A stretch of DNA of 64,000 bases from an uncultured Eubacteriales bacterium (GTDB lineage: Bacteria > Bacillota > Clostridia > Oscillospirales > CAG-272), in assembly GCA_934373635.1 (NCBI GenBank), contig CAKROZ010000001.1:62001-126000 (forward strand), given 5' to 3'. Numbering within the stretch: the stretch's first letter is position 1; each line of letters opens with the position of its first letter. Shown in pieces: positions 11,455 to 20,960 of this stretch. A program made the translations under genes and the position numbers. The notes below the pieces were generated by a model that ran no database searches, had not been told where the DNA came from, and saw nothing but the letters and a program-made list of their open reading frames with translations.

Positions 11455-13527
11455 ATGCGAAGAAAAAGCGATCTGCCCGAGCTACTCGCGCCCGCAGGCT
11501 CTGCCGAGGCGCTTTATGCCGCCGTGGCGGCAGGGGCGGATGCCGTGTATCTCGGCGGAAAAGCCTTCGGCGCCAGAGCCTATGCGAAGAATTTCGATGC
11601 CGACGCGCTCGCCGACGCGGTGCGCTATGCACATCTCCACGGCGTGCGGGTGTACGTGACCGTCAACGTCCTGATCTATGACCGCGAGAGGGAAGACGCG
11701 ATCGCCTATTGCGCCGAGCTTTACCGCATGGGGGTCGATGCCGTAATCATCACGGACATCGGACTGATCCGCGAGGTGCGCGAGCGGATCCCCGACCTCG
11801 AGCTCCATGCCTCGACGCAGATGTCCCTCCACAACACCGCGGGCGTGCGTTTTGCCGCCTCGCTCGGCATGACCCGCGCCGTCGTGGCAAGGGAATTGCC
11901 CCTCGCCGACATCCGTCGGGTGACCGAGGAGTCTCCTCTCGAGATCGAGGTCTTTCTGCACGGCGCGCTTTGCGTCTCCCACTCGGGACAATGCCTCTTT
12001 TCCTCCCTTGTCGGCGGACGAAGCGGGAACCGCGGCGAGTGCGCCCAGCCCTGCCGCCTGCCCTACAACGGCGGGAAACACCCCCTCTCCCTTTGCGATC
12101 TGTGCCTCGCGGGGCATATCCGCGAGCTTTGCGACGCGGGCGTTTCCTCATTGAAGATCGAGGGGCGCATGAAATCACCCGCTTACGTCTATCGGGTCAC
12201 GAAAATGTATCGCACGCTCCTGGATGAACACCGCGACGCCACCGAAGGAGAGCTTCGGGAGCTTTCCCGCGTCTTTTCCCGCTCGGGGTCGACGGACGGG
12301 TATTTTGTCGGACATCCCGAGCGCCCGATGACGGGCGTGCGCACCGCGGAGGACAAAGAAGCGACCAAAGCCCTCGGTGAAATGACCTTCGTCCCCACCC
12401 GCGTCCCCGTGCGCGCGAGCGCGACCTTCCGCTTTGACACCCCCTCGGAAATGACGATTGTCGGCGAAAAAGGAAGCGTCACCGTATACGGAGAAACTCC
12501 GACAAAAGCACAGAATTCACCGCTGAATCCCGCTGATTTGACAACAAGACTTTGCAAATTCGGTAATACCTATCTGAATTTATCACCAAACGATCTGAAT
12601 CTTACCGTCGAAGACGGGATCAATCTCCCGCCTTCCGCGATCAATGCCCTTCGCCGCGCGGCGGCGGAAGCCTATGAGAATACCGCAAGGGAATTCTCCC
12701 TGCCTGCCTCCACCGCGCAGGAATCCTCCCTTTTCGCACCTGCCGCGAAGGAATCCTCCTCCGTTTTGACCGGAAAAGCGGAAGAGCCACGGGAGAAAAA
12801 CAAACCCTTCCGAACGGCGCTCTTCTTCTCGGAGAAGACCGCGGAACACGTCGCGGACGCGCTCGGAGACTTCGACGCGGTGTTCGTCCCCCTCTTTTCC
12901 TTTGCCGCAGGGGGCGTCGCGAACGGCGTGTACCTGCCTCCCGTCGTCTTTGAGCACGAGTGGGAGAGCGTGCGCCGCGCGGTGCTCACCGCCGCGGAAA
13001 AAGGCGCGCGCTACGCCCTCGTCGGCAACCCCGGGGCGCTCGAGCTTCTCGAGGGCACGGAGCTTCTGCCGATCGGCGACTTCCGCCTGAACATCACCAA
13101 CCGCGGGAGCGCGCGCTTCTGGCGGGAGCGCGGCATTCTCCGATCGATTCTGTCCCCCGAGCTGACTCTCCCGATGCTCCGCGACATCGGGGGCGGGGCG
13201 ATCGTCTCGGGGCGGATCCCCCTGATGCTGACCGAGCGTTGCTTCGTCCGCGAGAACGGTGGATGCGACCTCTGCGGGACATTCGCCTTTACCGACCGCA
13301 TGGGGAAGAAATTCCCCGTCCTGCGGGAATACCCGCACAGAAACCTGATTCTCAATGCGATTCCCACCTACATGGGGGATAAGCGCGGGGAGCTTGCCAC
13401 TGCGCGGATCTCGCACACCCACTTTCTCTTCACCGTCGAAGGGGAAGAGGAGGTGCGCCGTCTCCTCTCGGACTACCGTCGGGGAGCGCCGCTATCCTGC
13501 GAGGTGCGCCGCATCCGCGCAAAATAG
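11455..13527 (+). CDS. Peptidase U32-family protein (RlhA/YhbU type)
   Basis: 690 residues. The N-terminal half is a U32 barrel starting LPELLAPAGSAEALYAAVAAG. The family signature follows: EVFLHGALC, then HSGQCLFSS, CAQPCRLPY and SLCDLCL, supplying the conserved cysteines thought to hold an iron-sulphur cluster. The length and C-terminal half match DUF3656-containing members, whose E. coli relative RlhA hydroxylates a 23S rRNA cytidine. Others act on tRNA, so the name peptidase is historical. The exact RNA target here is inferred. An insert rich in Ala/Ser/Glu (about 400-445) looks flexible. The frame is open from 11314, but AAAGGAG before ATG 11455 and the family start decide. Confidence 0.88.
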   Translation: MRRKSDLPELLAPAGSAEALYAAVAAGADAVYLGGKAFGARAYAKNFDADALADAVRYAHLHGVRVYVTVNVLIYDREREDAIAYCAELYRMGVDAVIITDIGLIREVRERIPDLELHASTQMSLHNTAGVRFAASLGMTRAVVARELPLADIRRVTEESPLEIEVFLHGALCVSHSGQCLFSSLVGGRSGNRGECAQPCRLPYNGGKHPLSLCDLCLAGHIRELCDAGVSSLKIEGRMKSPAYVYRVTKMYRTLLDEHRDATEGELRELSRVFSRSGSTDGYFVGHPERPMTGVRTAEDKEATKALGEMTFVPTRVPVRASATFRFDTPSEMTIVGEKGSVTVYGETPTKAQNSPLNPADLTTRLCKFGNTYLNLSPNDLNLTVEDGINLPPSAINALRRAAAEAYENTAREFSLPASTAQESSLFAPAAKESSSVLTGKAEEPREKNKPFRTALFFSEKTAEHVADALGDFDAVFVPLFSFAAGGVANGVYLPPVVFEHEWESVRRAVLTAAEKGARYALVGNPGALELLEGTELLPIGDFRLNITNRGSARFWRERGILRSILSPELTLPMLRDIGGGAIVSGRIPLMLTERCFVRENGGCDLCGTFAFTDRMGKKFPVLREYPHRNLILNAIPTYMGDKRGELATARISHTHFLFTVEGEEEVRRLLSDYRRGAPLSCEVRRIRAK

Positions 13528-13635
13528 TCGGACGACGGGGAACCTCCCATACTCCCAAAGCCTGCATTCCCCTTCCGCAAAAAGCCCGGAACAGACAAAA
13601 ACGGAAAAACAAAAAAGCTACGAAAGAAGAACCCT

Positions 13636-14208
13636 ATGAAACTCATTCTTGCTTCCGGCTCCCCGCGCCGAAAAGAATTGCTCGGCGCGGCGGGCTTTGA
13701 CTTCACCGTTCGCACCGCGGACGTTGCCGAAACGCTTCCGAGCGGGGTGCCCGCAAGAGACGGCGTGCGTCTCCTCGCCGAGCGAAAGGGCGCCGCCGTC
13801 CGCGACCTCATCGGGGACGATACGCCGATCCTCTCGGCAGATACGCTGGTAGAGCTTGACGGCGAAAAGCTCGGAAAGCCGAAGGACGCATCGGACGCCG
13901 CGCGGATGCTCCGCGCCCTGTCGGGACGGGCGCACGCGGTACATACGGGCGTCGCGGTGCATTATAAAGGAAAAACATTTTCCGATGTCGCAACGACCGC
14001 CGTCTTTTTCCGCCCCCTGACCGAAGAAGAGATCCGCGCCTATGTCGAAAGCGGCGAGCCGATGGATAAAGCGGGCGCCTATGCCATTCAGGGACTCGGA
14101 GGCGCTTTGGTCGAGCGCTACGACGGCGATCTCGATACCGTCGTCGGACTTTCGATGCGCATAGTGAACGTCCTGCTGGGAGAAGCGCTCGAAGGTGCCG
14201 ATTCATGA
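13636..14208 (+). CDS. maf: Maf-family nucleotide pyrophosphatase
   Basis: 190 residues, the usual Maf length. Motifs visible: ASGSPRRKELL at the N-terminus (substrate loop), ILSADTLVE with the catalytic aspartate, KPKD, and DKAGAYAIQG near residue 140. Maf proteins hydrolyse non-canonical or modified nucleoside triphosphates (dTTP/UTP or m5-pyrimidine types) and influence septation in Bacillus. The late motif reads VGLS rather than the common VGLP. Its stop overlaps the nth start (ATGA), so translation is probably coupled. Confidence 0.93.
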   Translation: MKLILASGSPRRKELLGAAGFDFTVRTADVAETLPSGVPARDGVRLLAERKGAAVRDLIGDDTPILSADTLVELDGEKLGKPKDASDAARMLRALSGRAHAVHTGVAVHYKGKTFSDVATTAVFFRPLTEEEIRAYVESGEPMDKAGAYAIQGLGGALVERYDGDLDTVVGLSMRIVNVLLGEALEGADS

Positions 14209-15065
14209 ACCGGGAAGAAAAGCGCGTCCGCCTCGCGTCGATCGTCGAGCGGATGAAGGAGCGCTATCCCGACGCGGTCTGCGCCCTCGAATACGAAGGA
14301 GACCCGTGGCGCCTTCTCGTCATGGGACGCCTCTCCGCCCAGTGCACCGACGCGCGCGTGAACATCGTTTGCAAAGATTTGTTTGCAAAATATCCGAATG
14401 CCGAAGCCATGGCATCGGGAAACCTCGCCGAGATCGAAGAGATCGTAAAGCCGTGCGGACTCTATCATGTCAAGGCGGAGAACATCCTCGACGCCTCCCG
14501 TCTCCTCGTCGAAACCTATCACGGCGCACTTCCCGATACGATGGAGGAGCTCCTCACCTTCCCGGGCGTCGGGCGAAAGATCGCCAATCTTCTTCTCGGC
14601 GACGTGTTCGGAAAACCCGCGGTCGTCTGCGATACGCACTGCATCCGAATCTGCGGACGGCTCGGCATGTACCCCGAAAAGGAGAAGGATCCCGCAAAGA
14701 TCGAGAAGATCCTCACCGCCCTGATTGCCCCCGAGGAGGGGAGTGACTTCTGCCATCGGATCGTGTGGTTCGGCAGAGAGGTCTGCACCGCCCGCGCGCC
14801 GAAGTGCGAGGATTGCCCCCTCGCGGATCTGTGCGAAAAGCACCGTCGGGAAAGCGGAGGCGCGGACACGTCCACCGTCGAGACAAAAAACAAAACCGCC
14901 GCCCCATCCTCCGCGACGCAAAACAAAGTCCCCCCTCCGACCTCCGCGGCGCGGAAGAGTGACATTCCCGCGTCACCTCGAAAGACAAAAGATAAAACCG
15001 CTACCCCCAAACCCGCAAACAAAGAAAAAACGCCCCCGTCGGACGGAAAGCGTGAGCGTCGATGA
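14205..15065 (+). CDS. nth: Endonuclease III with a long basic C-terminal tail
   Basis: 286 residues. The first ~217 are a complete endonuclease III: helix-hairpin-helix LTFPGVGRKIANLLLG with the catalytic lysine, CDTHCIRI with the catalytic aspartate, and the [4Fe-4S] loop C-x6-C-x2-C-x5-C (CTARAPKCEDCPLADLC, about 198-214). It removes oxidised pyrimidines and nicks the abasic site during base-excision repair. Residues ~220-286 are extra: a Pro/Lys/Thr/Ala-rich, probably disordered basic tail absent from typical members (about 210 residues). It overlaps maf and the Toprim gene by 4 bp each. Confidence 0.93.
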   Translation: MNREEKRVRLASIVERMKERYPDAVCALEYEGDPWRLLVMGRLSAQCTDARVNIVCKDLFAKYPNAEAMASGNLAEIEEIVKPCGLYHVKAENILDASRLLVETYHGALPDTMEELLTFPGVGRKIANLLLGDVFGKPAVVCDTHCIRICGRLGMYPEKEKDPAKIEKILTALIAPEEGSDFCHRIVWFGREVCTARAPKCEDCPLADLCEKHRRESGGADTSTVETKNKTAAPSSATQNKVPPPTSAARKSDIPASPRKTKDKTATPKPANKEKTPPSDGKRERR

Positions 15066-15682
15066 GAGAAAAGCCGCATATTTCGATTCCCGTCATCGTG
15101 GAAGGAAAATACGACAAAAACACCCTCGCACAACTCGTGGACGCGCGCATTTTCCCGACCGACGGCTTCGCCATCTTCCACGCGAAGGAGCGGCAGGCAT
15201 ATCTTTGCCGCATCACGCAGGAGCACGGCGCGATCCTGCTCACCGACTCGGACGGTGGCGGGACGCAGATCCGTTCTTTCCTTTCGGGCATCCTCCCGAA
15301 GGAAAAGCTATATTCCCTCTACATCCCGAAGATCGCGGGAAAGGAAAAACGGAAAGCCAAAGCGGGAAAGGCGGGCACCCTCGGCGTCGAGGGAATGCCG
15401 CCCGAGGTGCTTCTCGATCTGCTCGCCCCCTTCTTCGACGGGCAGACAAAAAAAGAGACGCCAAAGATCACGTCCCTCGACCTCTACGAGGACGGCTTGA
15501 ACGGCGCCCCCGACGCAAAGGCAAAGCGCGCCGCCCTCTGCCGTCTCTACGGCTTCCCCGACGACCTCGGCACGCACGCCCTGCTCGAAGCCCTGAACCT
15601 TTTCTCGGATCGGGAAGAGTATAAGGAAAAGCTTAGGGAAATTCAGAATTATGAATTAAGAATTAAGAATTATGAATTATGA
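15062..15682 (+). CDS. Toprim protein related to ribonuclease M5
   Basis: 206 residues. A Toprim fold is marked by IPVIVEGKYDK (catalytic glutamate) and LLTDSDGGG (DxD metal site), then GVEGMPPE, which parallels the GVEHA region of RNase M5. The C-terminal half resembles DUF4093. RNase M5 matures 5S rRNA in Firmicutes. This could be the M5 enzyme or a paralogue, since the usual ksgA neighbour is absent. The last ~13 residues (QNYELRIKNYEL) are encoded entirely by the GAATTAW tandem array at 15646-15694, so the native end has been replaced or extended by repeat DNA. Confidence 0.8.
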   Translation: MREKPHISIPVIVEGKYDKNTLAQLVDARIFPTDGFAIFHAKERQAYLCRITQEHGAILLTDSDGGGTQIRSFLSGILPKEKLYSLYIPKIAGKEKRKAKAGKAGTLGVEGMPPEVLLDLLAPFFDGQTKKETPKITSLDLYEDGLNGAPDAKAKRAALCRLYGFPDDLGTHALLEALNLFSDREEYKEKLREIQNYELRIKNYEL

Positions 15683-15694
15683 ATTGTGAATTGT
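15646..15694 (+). repeat. GAATTAW heptamer array 1 (seven units)
   Basis: Seven consecutive 7-bp units: GAATTAT, GAATTAA (x2), GAATTAT (x2), GAATTGT (x2). It overlaps the last codons of the Toprim gene. Confidence 0.9.
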
Positions 15695-15802
15695 GAATGG
15701 GGCGTGCGTTGGCTTTTTTCGAACGCCACGATCTTCGCGAAGCCCCTCATGTTTCATAAGGCGGGAAGCCAATCGTCGCGCCGCTCCCTTCCGATAAAAT
15801 GG

Positions 15803-15844
15803 ATTGCCCGACCTCGCAAACGATGCGAGGTCGGGCGATTTTTG
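15803..15844. terminator. Strong hairpin between the maf-nth-Toprim genes and the ABC gene
   Basis: A 13-bp perfect stem (15806-15818 with 15824-15836) with an extra AT-pair extension, followed by TTTTT on the plus strand. It lies ~120 bp past the Toprim stop. Confidence 0.85.
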
Positions 15845-15878
15845 CTGTCAAAAGAGGTTCGTTCGGGCTCTTCGGCTC

Positions 15879-18599
15879 TTATTCGGTCCTCAGCGCGACG
15901 ACGGGATCCTTGCGCGCGGCGGAGGAGGCGGGGATCAGACCCGAGATGAGCGTCAGCACGATGCTCAGCAGAACGAGCAGAGCCGCCTGACCGATCGGCA
16001 GTGCGGCAATGTTCGGGATGCCGATGAGCGGGTAGAGGATCAGGTTCACGACTCCCGAGATGAGGTAGGTCACGAGAATTCCGAACAGACCCGCGAGCGT
16101 ACCGATGATGAAGGTCTCCGCGTTAAAGAGATGGCTGACGTCCTTCTTCCGTCCGCCGAGGGAGCGGATGACGCCGATCTCCTTGATGCGCTCCACCACC
16201 GAGACATAGGTGATGATACCGATCATGACCGTCGAGACGACAAGCGAGATTGAAGTAAAGGCGATCAGAGCGTACGAGATGATGTCGATCATCGTGTTGA
16301 TGATGTTGATGATGAGGGAGAGCGTGTCGGTGTAGGTGACATCGTTGCGCTCCGAGGCGGGGATTTCGGCGCCGTCGACCGTCAGTACGCCGTCGCCGTT
16401 CCACGCGTCGAGGTATTCGGTCACGAGATCCTTCGAGTCGAAGGTCACGGGGTAGACCGAGATCTCATTCGCGAGAGACACACCGCCGAGATTGCGGAGG
16501 GAGAGATAGCGCACGTCCGCCATATTCAGCCCGCTCATACCGCCCGAGCTGCCGGTCGAGCCGGAGCCGCCACCCATGCCGCCGAGTGCGGATGCCATAT
16601 CCTGCATCGAAAGGGCGGAGCCGACGTAGCCCGTCGCGGTCTTCGTCTCGCCGTTCCAAAGGTATTCGTACCGATAATGGATCCCGAAGGGAACACCGTT
16701 CACCGAGCCGCTCGTGATCGTTTCCTTGCCCGAGTCGCGAAGAGAGGTGACGATCTTGCTGTCCGCATTCTCTTCGAGGATCGTGTCGGTCAGCGCCTTC
16801 GTGTAGTAGATGCCGGAGGAGAGGGAACCGTAGGAGACGTTCTCCTTGCGCGTCAGGATGCCGACGACTTTCAGCGTCTTTCCGTGACCGTCAAAGCCCG
16901 TCGTGTCGTGGCGGTAGGTATAGCTTCCGGGGTATGTACCAACGTCGAAAATATCGTCGTTCGGGTACCATGTGAAGGTCTTCCCGAGCAGCTCGTCGTA
17001 GGTGAAATAGGAGCGGTAGAGCGCCTCGTCGTAGGTGCCGTCGCCCGTTGCCTTGTTGATGATCTCGAGGAATTCGTCCTGCGCGTAGTAACCGATTCTC
17101 GCAAGCAAAAGGTCGGAGAGACGGTCGTTTTTGTCGAGCACGAGCATCACCTCGTCCGCCCCCTTCGCAATGTGTCCCGCACGGACGTCGTATTGCGATG
17201 CGATGTATTCCGGACTGTCCGGCATCTGTTCAAAGGCGGGGACGATCGTCGTCGCATAGGTTGCATATTTGGCAAAATCCGTCTCCGAAATGATCGACAT
17301 GTAAATATTGGTTAGCGCAGAGACGGAGATCCGCTTGGAATCCGACCCCTTCACGGGGGTAAAGTCGGTGTAGATGTTGTTCGTCACATCGATGCCGTAA
17401 TCGAGCAGCATTGCCGCATAGTAGTCCTTCGGCATGGCTTTGACGTAATTCACGTAAGCCTCGGTCAGATCGTTCTCGATCACCATCGAGTCCATGTCCC
17501 GCCCCGTCTTCGCGAGGTAGGCGATGAGGGAGTTGATGTAGACGCGGTTCGGATTCTTGATGATCTCCTCCTTGTCCGAGCGATCCATCATGGAGGTCAG
17601 GGCGTTCAGGTCGTAGGTCTTCTCCGCGATCGTGATCGGGTTGCCCGAGAGCATGTCGTCCTGCATGGAGGCGACATACCCCTTGATACCGGCGGAGAAG
17701 GCGAGCACCATCGCGATGCCGATGATGCCGATCGAGCCGGCGATGCCCACCATCGCGGTGCGCCCCCGCTTGGAGAAGAGGTTGCGCGCCGAGAGACGGA
17801 AGGCGGTGAAAAAGGACATCTTCGCCTTTTCCTTCGGCTTCCTTTTGCGGTCGGCGGGGGAGGCGTCGCGCGCCTCTTCGGCGAGCTTTTGTGCTCGCAC
17901 TTCGGCTTCCTCTTCCTCAAAGGAGAAGGGCGCCGTGTCCTCGGTCACCCGCCCGTCGAGCAGGCGGATGATCCGCGTCGAGTACCGCTCGGCAAGCTCG
18001 GGGTTGTGCGTCACCATAATGACGAGCCGCTCTCCCGCGATCTCGCGGATCAGATCCATGATCTGCACGCTGGTCGTCGTGTCGAGCGCACCCGTCGGCT
18101 CATCCGCGAGCAGGATCTCGGGATCGTTTACGAGCGCGCGGGCAATGGCGACTCTCTGGCACTGACCGCCCGAGAGCTGATTCGGCTTCTGATTGTATTT
18201 TCCCTTCAGACCCACGCGGTCGAGCACCGCCTTCGCGCGGCGGGTGCGCTCCTCCTTGCCGATGCCCGCGATCGTCAGGGCGAGCTCCACATTGCCGAGC
18301 ACGGTCTGATGCGGAATGAGGTTGTAGCTCTGGAAAATGAAGCCGACGCGGTGGTTGCGGTACACGTCCCAGTCGCGGTCGGTGAAGGCGTGCGTGCTCT
18401 TTCCCGCGATCACGAGGTCGCCGTCCGTATAGTGGTCGAGTCCGCCGATGATGTTCAGAAGAGTGGTCTTGCCGCACCCCGACGGACCGAGGATCGAGAC
18501 GAATTCCCGCTCACGGAAGGCGAGATCGATCCCGCGCAGGGCATGTACGGTCTCGGACGCGGTGGGGTAATCTTTCGTAATGTGTTTTAACGCTAACAT
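15879..18599 (-). CDS. MacB/FtsX-type ABC transporter, ATPase and permease fused
   Basis: 906 residues. Residues 1-230 are an ABC ATPase with Walker A GPSGCGKTTLLN, signature LSGGQCQRVAIARAL and Walker B LLADEPTGALD. A charged linker (about 230-270) leads to a first membrane helix near 285. A large extracytoplasmic domain spans about 300-770, with a Gly/Ser-rich loop (GGMGGGSGSTGSSGGMSG). Three C-terminal helices carry the FtsX permease signature (VVERIKEIGVIRSLGGRKKD). MacB-type transporters are mechanotransmitters that move peptides or lipoproteins rather than classic importers. The substrate here is unknown. Fusion of ATPase first and permease second is common in Clostridia. Confidence 0.9.
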   Translation of the reverse strand: MLALKHITKDYPTASETVHALRGIDLAFREREFVSILGPSGCGKTTLLNIIGGLDHYTDGDLVIAGKSTHAFTDRDWDVYRNHRVGFIFQSYNLIPHQTVLGNVELALTIAGIGKEERTRRAKAVLDRVGLKGKYNQKPNQLSGGQCQRVAIARALVNDPEILLADEPTGALDTTTSVQIMDLIREIAGERLVIMVTHNPELAERYSTRIIRLLDGRVTEDTAPFSFEEEEAEVRAQKLAEEARDASPADRKRKPKEKAKMSFFTAFRLSARNLFSKRGRTAMVGIAGSIGIIGIAMVLAFSAGIKGYVASMQDDMLSGNPITIAEKTYDLNALTSMMDRSDKEEIIKNPNRVYINSLIAYLAKTGRDMDSMVIENDLTEAYVNYVKAMPKDYYAAMLLDYGIDVTNNIYTDFTPVKGSDSKRISVSALTNIYMSIISETDFAKYATYATTIVPAFEQMPDSPEYIASQYDVRAGHIAKGADEVMLVLDKNDRLSDLLLARIGYYAQDEFLEIINKATGDGTYDEALYRSYFTYDELLGKTFTWYPNDDIFDVGTYPGSYTYRHDTTGFDGHGKTLKVVGILTRKENVSYGSLSSGIYYTKALTDTILEENADSKIVTSLRDSGKETITSGSVNGVPFGIHYRYEYLWNGETKTATGYVGSALSMQDMASALGGMGGGSGSTGSSGGMSGLNMADVRYLSLRNLGGVSLANEISVYPVTFDSKDLVTEYLDAWNGDGVLTVDGAEIPASERNDVTYTDTLSLIINIINTMIDIISYALIAFTSISLVVSTVMIGIITYVSVVERIKEIGVIRSLGGRKKDVSHLFNAETFIIGTLAGLFGILVTYLISGVVNLILYPLIGIPNIAALPIGQAALLVLLSIVLTLISGLIPASSAARKDPVVALRTE

Positions 18600-18715
18600 A
18601 CCGAAATCCTTTCCACTTTTTTATCCTTCTTTATTATATCATTCGTCTTTGTTCGAAATATGGAAGAAAATGAAATTTTCTGAAAATAAACCGGGAGGGC
18701 ACCGTCGAAAAGAGA

Positions 18716-18738
18716 AAACCGCCCCGAAGAGCGGCTTT
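18716..18738 (-). terminator. Possible feoAB terminator
   Basis: On the minus strand a short stem (CCGC/GCGG with A-T extension and one bulge, loop of 8) is followed by a T-rich stretch. It is weak. Confidence 0.45.
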
Positions 18739-18746
18739 CCGTCCCG

Positions 18747-20960
18747 TCATTTTGTGACGGGTGTCTTTTCTTCTTCCTCCTCCGTCTTCTCCGTACACTC
18801 TTTTTCCGAGGAGCAGGTGCAGGCGGCGCATCCGTCGGACGTTTTACCGACGCAGGCGGAACACCCCGCGTGACAACAACCTCTGCCGGAGCGGCGGAGA
18901 AGAAGGGCGGCAATCACCACCCACGCGAGCACGGCGAGCAGGATCGCAAGATCGACGGCGGAAAAGTGTCCGAAAAGGTTCACGATGCGGTAGACGAGGA
19001 AGGACACCCCCCACGCGATCGCGCATTGACCGAACACGACGGCGAGCGCCGCGCGGCGGGTGCCGAGCTCATGGCGCACCGCGGTAACGGCGGCAATGCA
19101 AGGGGTGTAAATGAGGGTGAACACAAGAAAGGAGATCGCCGACGCGGGAGTGAAGAGGGAAGCGACATTCCCCGACGTGAGCATCCCGAGGGTAGAGACG
19201 ACCGCCTCCTTCGCGGAAAAGCCCGCGATCAGAGCAGTCACCGCCTCCCAACGACCGAAGCCGAGGGGACGGAAGAGCACGGCGAGCAGTCCGCCGAGCT
19301 TCGCGAGGATGGATGCCTCCGCGTGCTCCCCGACGGGATAAAAGCCCGTGTCGAAGCTCGAAAAGAACCAGATTGTCACCGAGGCGAGCAGAATGACGGT
19401 AAACGCCTTCTGCAAAAAGTCCTTCGCCTTCTCCCACATGAGGAGAAAAACGCTCTTCGCCGAGGGGAAGCGGTAATTCGGCAGCTCCATGACGAAGGGG
19501 ACGGGATCCCCGCGGAAAAGCGTACTTTTCAGAAGAAGCGCGGTCAGAATCCCGACGAGGACACCGAGAAGATACAGTCCCGCCATGACGGCGACCTTGA
19601 CAAACGGGTCGTCAAACAGGAAGTTGACGAAGAAGAGGTAGATCGTCATTTTTGCCGAGCAGGACATGAAGGGCGTCAGAAGCACGGTCATGCGTCGGTC
19701 GCGCTCGGAGGAGAGCGTGCGCGTCGCCATCACGGCGGGTACGGTACAGCCGAAACCGATGAGCATCGGCACGAAGCTCCGCCCCGAAAGCCCGATCTTT
19801 CTGAGCGGCTTATCCATGACAAAGGCAATGCGCGCCATGTAGCCCGTGTCCTCGAGCACCGAGAGAAAAAAGAAGAGCACCACGATGTAAGGGACGAAGG
19901 AAACAACGCTTCCGACCCCGCCGAAGATCCCGTCGACGACAAGACTGCGAAGGACGGGGTTGACATATGCTCCCGCCATCCACACGTCGACCGCCTCGCC
20001 GAGCGCGCCGATGCCGAGCTCTAAAAGATTGGAGAAAAAGTCTCCGATCACGGCAAAAGTCAGGGTAAAGACCGTGAGCATGATAAGAAAGAAGACGGGG
20101 ATCGCAAAGATCTTGTGCGTCAGCACGCTGTCGATCTTGAGACTGCGCCGCCGCTCCTTGCTCTCACGGCACCTGACGACCGTCGCGCCGCAGACCCGCT
20201 CGATGAAGTCGTAGCGCATGGTGGCGAGCGCTTCGTGGCGGTCAAGCCCCTCCTCGCGCTCCATCTCGATGACCGAGTGCTCGACCGTCTCCCGCTCGTT
20301 TTCGTCGAGAGACAGACGGGCGAGGATGTCGGCGTCCTCCTCGATGACCTTCGTCGCCGCAAAGCGCGCGGGCATTCCCGCCCTCGCCGCGTGATCCTCG
20401 ATGAGGTGCGCCACCGCGTGAATACAGCGGTGGACGGGCCCCGAAGGGCAAAAGTCGATGCGCTTCGGCAGTGTGTTGTTTTTTACGGCAAGGATCGCGC
20501 GCTCGACAAGCTCCCCGACTCCCTCGTTCTTCGCCGCGCTGATCGGCACGACGGGGATGCCGAGCTCGGCGGACAGCTTCTCGATCTCGACGGTGCCGCC
20601 GTTTTCCCGCACCTCGTCCATCATGTTGAGGGCGAGGACGGTCGGCAGTCCGATCTCGAGCAGAGAGAGCGTCAGGTAAAGATTGCGCTCGATGTTCGTC
20701 GCGTCGACGATGTTGATGATTCCGTCGGGATGTCCGTCAAGCAGAAATTTCCGCGTGACGATCTCCTCGTTCGTGTACGGGCGCAGGGAATAGATGCCCG
20801 GCAGGTCGACGACCGACACGTCCGCGTGTCCGCGCACCTCCCCCGCCTTCTCGTCGACGGTGACCCCGGGGAAATTGCCGACATGTCGGTTTGCTCCCGT
20901 CAGACGGTTGAAGAGCGTGGTCTTCCCGCAGTTCTGATTTCCGATCAGGGCGAAGATCAT
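18747..20960 (-). CDS. feoB: Ferrous iron transporter FeoB with a fused cysteine-rich tail
   Basis: 737 residues. The N-terminal G domain shows GNQNCGKTTLFN (G1), VDLPGIYSL (G3), LNMMDE (G4) and PISAAKNEG (G5). A membrane domain of two Gate regions follows from about 280. FeoB takes up Fe(II) across the cytoplasmic membrane, mainly under anaerobiosis. After the usual last FeoB helix there is one more helix (about 670-695) and then a tail with ten cysteines (GCCHAGCSAC, DGCAACTCSSEKEC) and a Glu run. A helix plus Cys cluster is the layout of the separate FeoB-associated Cys-rich protein (PF12669), so it seems fused here. It overlaps feoA by 4 bp. Confidence 0.93.
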   Translation of the reverse strand: MIFALIGNQNCGKTTLFNRLTGANRHVGNFPGVTVDEKAGEVRGHADVSVVDLPGIYSLRPYTNEEIVTRKFLLDGHPDGIINIVDATNIERNLYLTLSLLEIGLPTVLALNMMDEVRENGGTVEIEKLSAELGIPVVPISAAKNEGVGELVERAILAVKNNTLPKRIDFCPSGPVHRCIHAVAHLIEDHAARAGMPARFAATKVIEEDADILARLSLDENERETVEHSVIEMEREEGLDRHEALATMRYDFIERVCGATVVRCRESKERRRSLKIDSVLTHKIFAIPVFFLIMLTVFTLTFAVIGDFFSNLLELGIGALGEAVDVWMAGAYVNPVLRSLVVDGIFGGVGSVVSFVPYIVVLFFFLSVLEDTGYMARIAFVMDKPLRKIGLSGRSFVPMLIGFGCTVPAVMATRTLSSERDRRMTVLLTPFMSCSAKMTIYLFFVNFLFDDPFVKVAVMAGLYLLGVLVGILTALLLKSTLFRGDPVPFVMELPNYRFPSAKSVFLLMWEKAKDFLQKAFTVILLASVTIWFFSSFDTGFYPVGEHAEASILAKLGGLLAVLFRPLGFGRWEAVTALIAGFSAKEAVVSTLGMLTSGNVASLFTPASAISFLVFTLIYTPCIAAVTAVRHELGTRRAALAVVFGQCAIAWGVSFLVYRIVNLFGHFSAVDLAILLAVLAWVVIAALLLRRSGRGCCHAGCSACVGKTSDGCAACTCSSEKECTEKTEEEEEKTPVTK

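Noticed and set aside
15646..15694. CRISPR-like array
   Set aside because: Units are 7 bp, contiguous and without spacers; no cas genes in the window.
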